64,000 nt of DNA, taken from the NCBI RefSeq assembly GCF_014196295.1, contig NZ_JACIDK010000001.1:1034785-1098784 (forward strand). The letters run 5' to 3'. This DNA comes from Phenylobacterium haematophilum. GTDB lineage: Bacteria > Pseudomonadota > Alphaproteobacteria > Caulobacterales > Caulobacteraceae. Every line of letters starts with the position of its first letter. Positions within the stretch are counted from its first letter, which is position 1. The translations under genes were made by a program, and so were the position numbers. This document shows, piece by piece, positions 62,903 to 64,000 of the stretch. Under the pieces are notes generated by a model that was not told where the DNA came from, did no database searches, and saw only the letters and a list, made by a program, of their open reading frames with translations.

Positions 62903-64000
62903 CTATTCGATGCCCAGCTTGGCCTTGAGCAGGCCGTTGACGGCGCCGGGGTTGGCCTTGCCGCCGGTCGCCTTCATGACCTGGCCGACGAACCATCCGA
63001 TCGCCTGCGGCTTTTCCTTCACCGAGGCCGCCTGCCCCGGATTGGCGGCGATCAGCTCCTCGATGATCTTCTCGAGCGCGCCGGTGTCGGAGACCTGCTG
63101 CAGGCCCTGCTTCTCGACGATCTCACGCGGGCGGCCTTCGCCGGCCCACATGCGTTCGAAGACGTCCTTGGCGATCTTCGAGGAGATCACGCCCTCTTCG
63201 ATCAGCGCCACCAGCTCGGCGATGGCGTCGGGCTTCAGCGGGCTGTTTTCGATGTCCAGGCTGCCGGCCGTCAGCTTGGCGGCCAGCTCGTTGGTCACCC
63301 AGTTGGCGGTCAGCTTCGCGTCGCGGCCCTTGGCGGCTTCCTCGAAGTAATCGGCGCGGGCCTGCTCGGTGATCAGCACGCCGGCGTCATAGGCCGACAG
63401 GCCGTACTGCGACTGCAGGCGCGCCTTCTTGGCGTCCGGCAGTTCGGGCAGCTCAGCCTCGATGGCTTTGACCCAGGCCGGATCCAACTCCAGCGGCAGC
63501 AGGTCCGGATCGGGGAAGTAGCGGTAGTCGTGCGCTTCTTCCTTCGACCGCATCGAGCGGGTCTCGCCCTTGTTCGGGTCGAACAGCCGGGTTTCCTGGT
63601 CGATCTTGCCGCCGTCCTCGAGAATCTCGATCTGGCGGCGGGCCTCATACTCAATCGCCTGCTGGATGAAGCGATACGAGTTGACGTTCTTGATCTCGCA
63701 GCGCGTGCCCAGGTGGCTGAAGTCCCCGGTCTCACGGAACTTCTCGTAGTCGCCGGGACGGCAGACCGAGACGTTCACGTCGGCGCGAAGGTTGCCCTTC
63801 TCCATGTCGCCGTCGCAGGTGCCCAGATAGACAAGTATCGTCCGCAGCTTCTTCACATAGGCCGCGGCCTCGGCGGCCGTCCGCATGTGCGGCCGCGAGA
63901 CGATTTCCATCAGCGCGGTGCCGGCGCGGTTCAGGTCGACATAGGTCGAGTTCGGATCCTGGTCGTGCAGGCTCTTGCCGGCGTCCTGCTCCAGGTGCAG
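62903..64000 (-). CDS. gatB: Aspartyl/glutamyl-tRNA amidotransferase subunit B (partial)
   Basis: C-terminal 366 residues of GatB, which activates and amidates Glu-tRNA(Gln) or Asp-tRNA(Asn) with GatCA. Seen: [68 protein letters not shown], and the tail domain [15 protein letters not shown] ending in LLKAKLGIE. The frame stays open to position 64000, so the N-terminus lies beyond the window. Confidence 0.97.
   Translation of the reverse strand: MHLEQDAGKSLHDQDPNSTYVDLNRAGTALMEIVSRPHMRTAAEAAAYVKKLRTILVYLGTCDGDMEKGNLRADVNVSVCRPGDYEKFRETGDFSHLGTRCEIKNVNSYRFIQQAIEYEARRQIEILEDGGKIDQETRLFDPNKGETRSMRSKEEAHDYRYFPDPDLLPLELDPAWVKAIEAELPELPDAKKARLQSQYGLSAYDAGVLITEQARADYFEEAAKGRDAKLTANWVTNELAAKLTAGSLDIENSPLKPDAIAELVALIEEGVISSKIAKDVFERMWAGEGRPREIVEKQGLQQVSDTGALEKIIEELIAANPGQAASVKEKPQAIGWFVGQVMKATGGKANPGAVNGLLKAKLGIE

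Overview
The window looks like chromosomal DNA of a Caulobacterales alphaproteobacterium (Caulobacter/Phenylobacterium type). The reasons are very high GC, a complete holdfast-polysaccharide locus (hfsEFGH, hfsCBA, hfsD), a CtrA-like box between hfsA and hfsD, and several intergenic sites matching the general-stress sigma factor EcfG/SigT consensus (GGAAC-N16/17-CGTT). Genus assignment is inference. Gene density is high, most genes are in operons with 1-20 bp overlaps, and both edges cut a gene (an amidase at the left, gatB at the right).

Layout. 1-2879: amidase and a D-aminoacylase-like amidohydrolase in one overlapping operon. 2880-3343: no conventional gene, but two tandem putative small RNAs and three EcfG-type promoters, the last driving a CBS-domain protein. 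3.8-7.8 kb: folK, a HAD phosphatase, rpoZ and the (p)ppGpp enzyme rsh/spoT on the minus strand. 7.8-13.4 kb: a NYN-domain protein and a family-5 uracil-DNA glycosylase, a GNAT enzyme, smpB, dapA and a Slt-type lytic transglycosylase. 13.4-19 kb: an EmrAB-TolC-type efflux operon with a divergent TetR repressor and clear operators, then a second TetR gene. 19-27 kb: two RNA methyltransferases, a MarR-GNAT fusion, the helicase HrpB, an amino-acid permease and a metallo-beta-lactamase-fold hydrolase. 27-29.7 kb: an OmpR-type two-component pair and a KGG-repeat protein.

29.7-35.5 kb: a single-gene EgtB-EgtD fusion for ergothioneine synthesis, divergent from an ECF sigma factor with EcfG-type promoters on both sides, an exported M20 peptidase, an exported unknown, and a hydrophilic stress protein with its own EcfG-type promoter. 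35.7-39.9 kb: a LuxR-type regulator, a soluble globin-coupled chemoreceptor and an overlapping hybrid histidine kinase. 39.9-43.3 kb: an accessory cassette of compositionally different DNA encoding a ParB-like protein, a putative PD-(D/E)XK-like nuclease and a DNA methyltransferase in one overlapping operon beside tRNA-Ser(GCT). 43.7-45.5 kb: small unknowns and an exported alpha/beta hydrolase. 45.7-54.9 kb: the holdfast locus. 54.9-57.8 kb: a repetitive RTX/Ig-like secreted protein. 57.9-64 kb: a GST, a P-loop kinase between imperfect repeats, an acyltransferase, small unknowns, an RcnB-like protein and gatB.

Two themes stand out. First, seven intergenic EcfG-type promoter matches tie two candidate sRNAs, a CBS protein, the ergothioneine enzyme, an ECF sigma factor, a hydrophilic protein and possibly the efflux operon into one stress regulon. 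Second, the ParB/nuclease/methyltransferase cassette resembles a restriction-modification or defence module of a type I cannot name. Everything here is from reading the sequence; no database search was possible.
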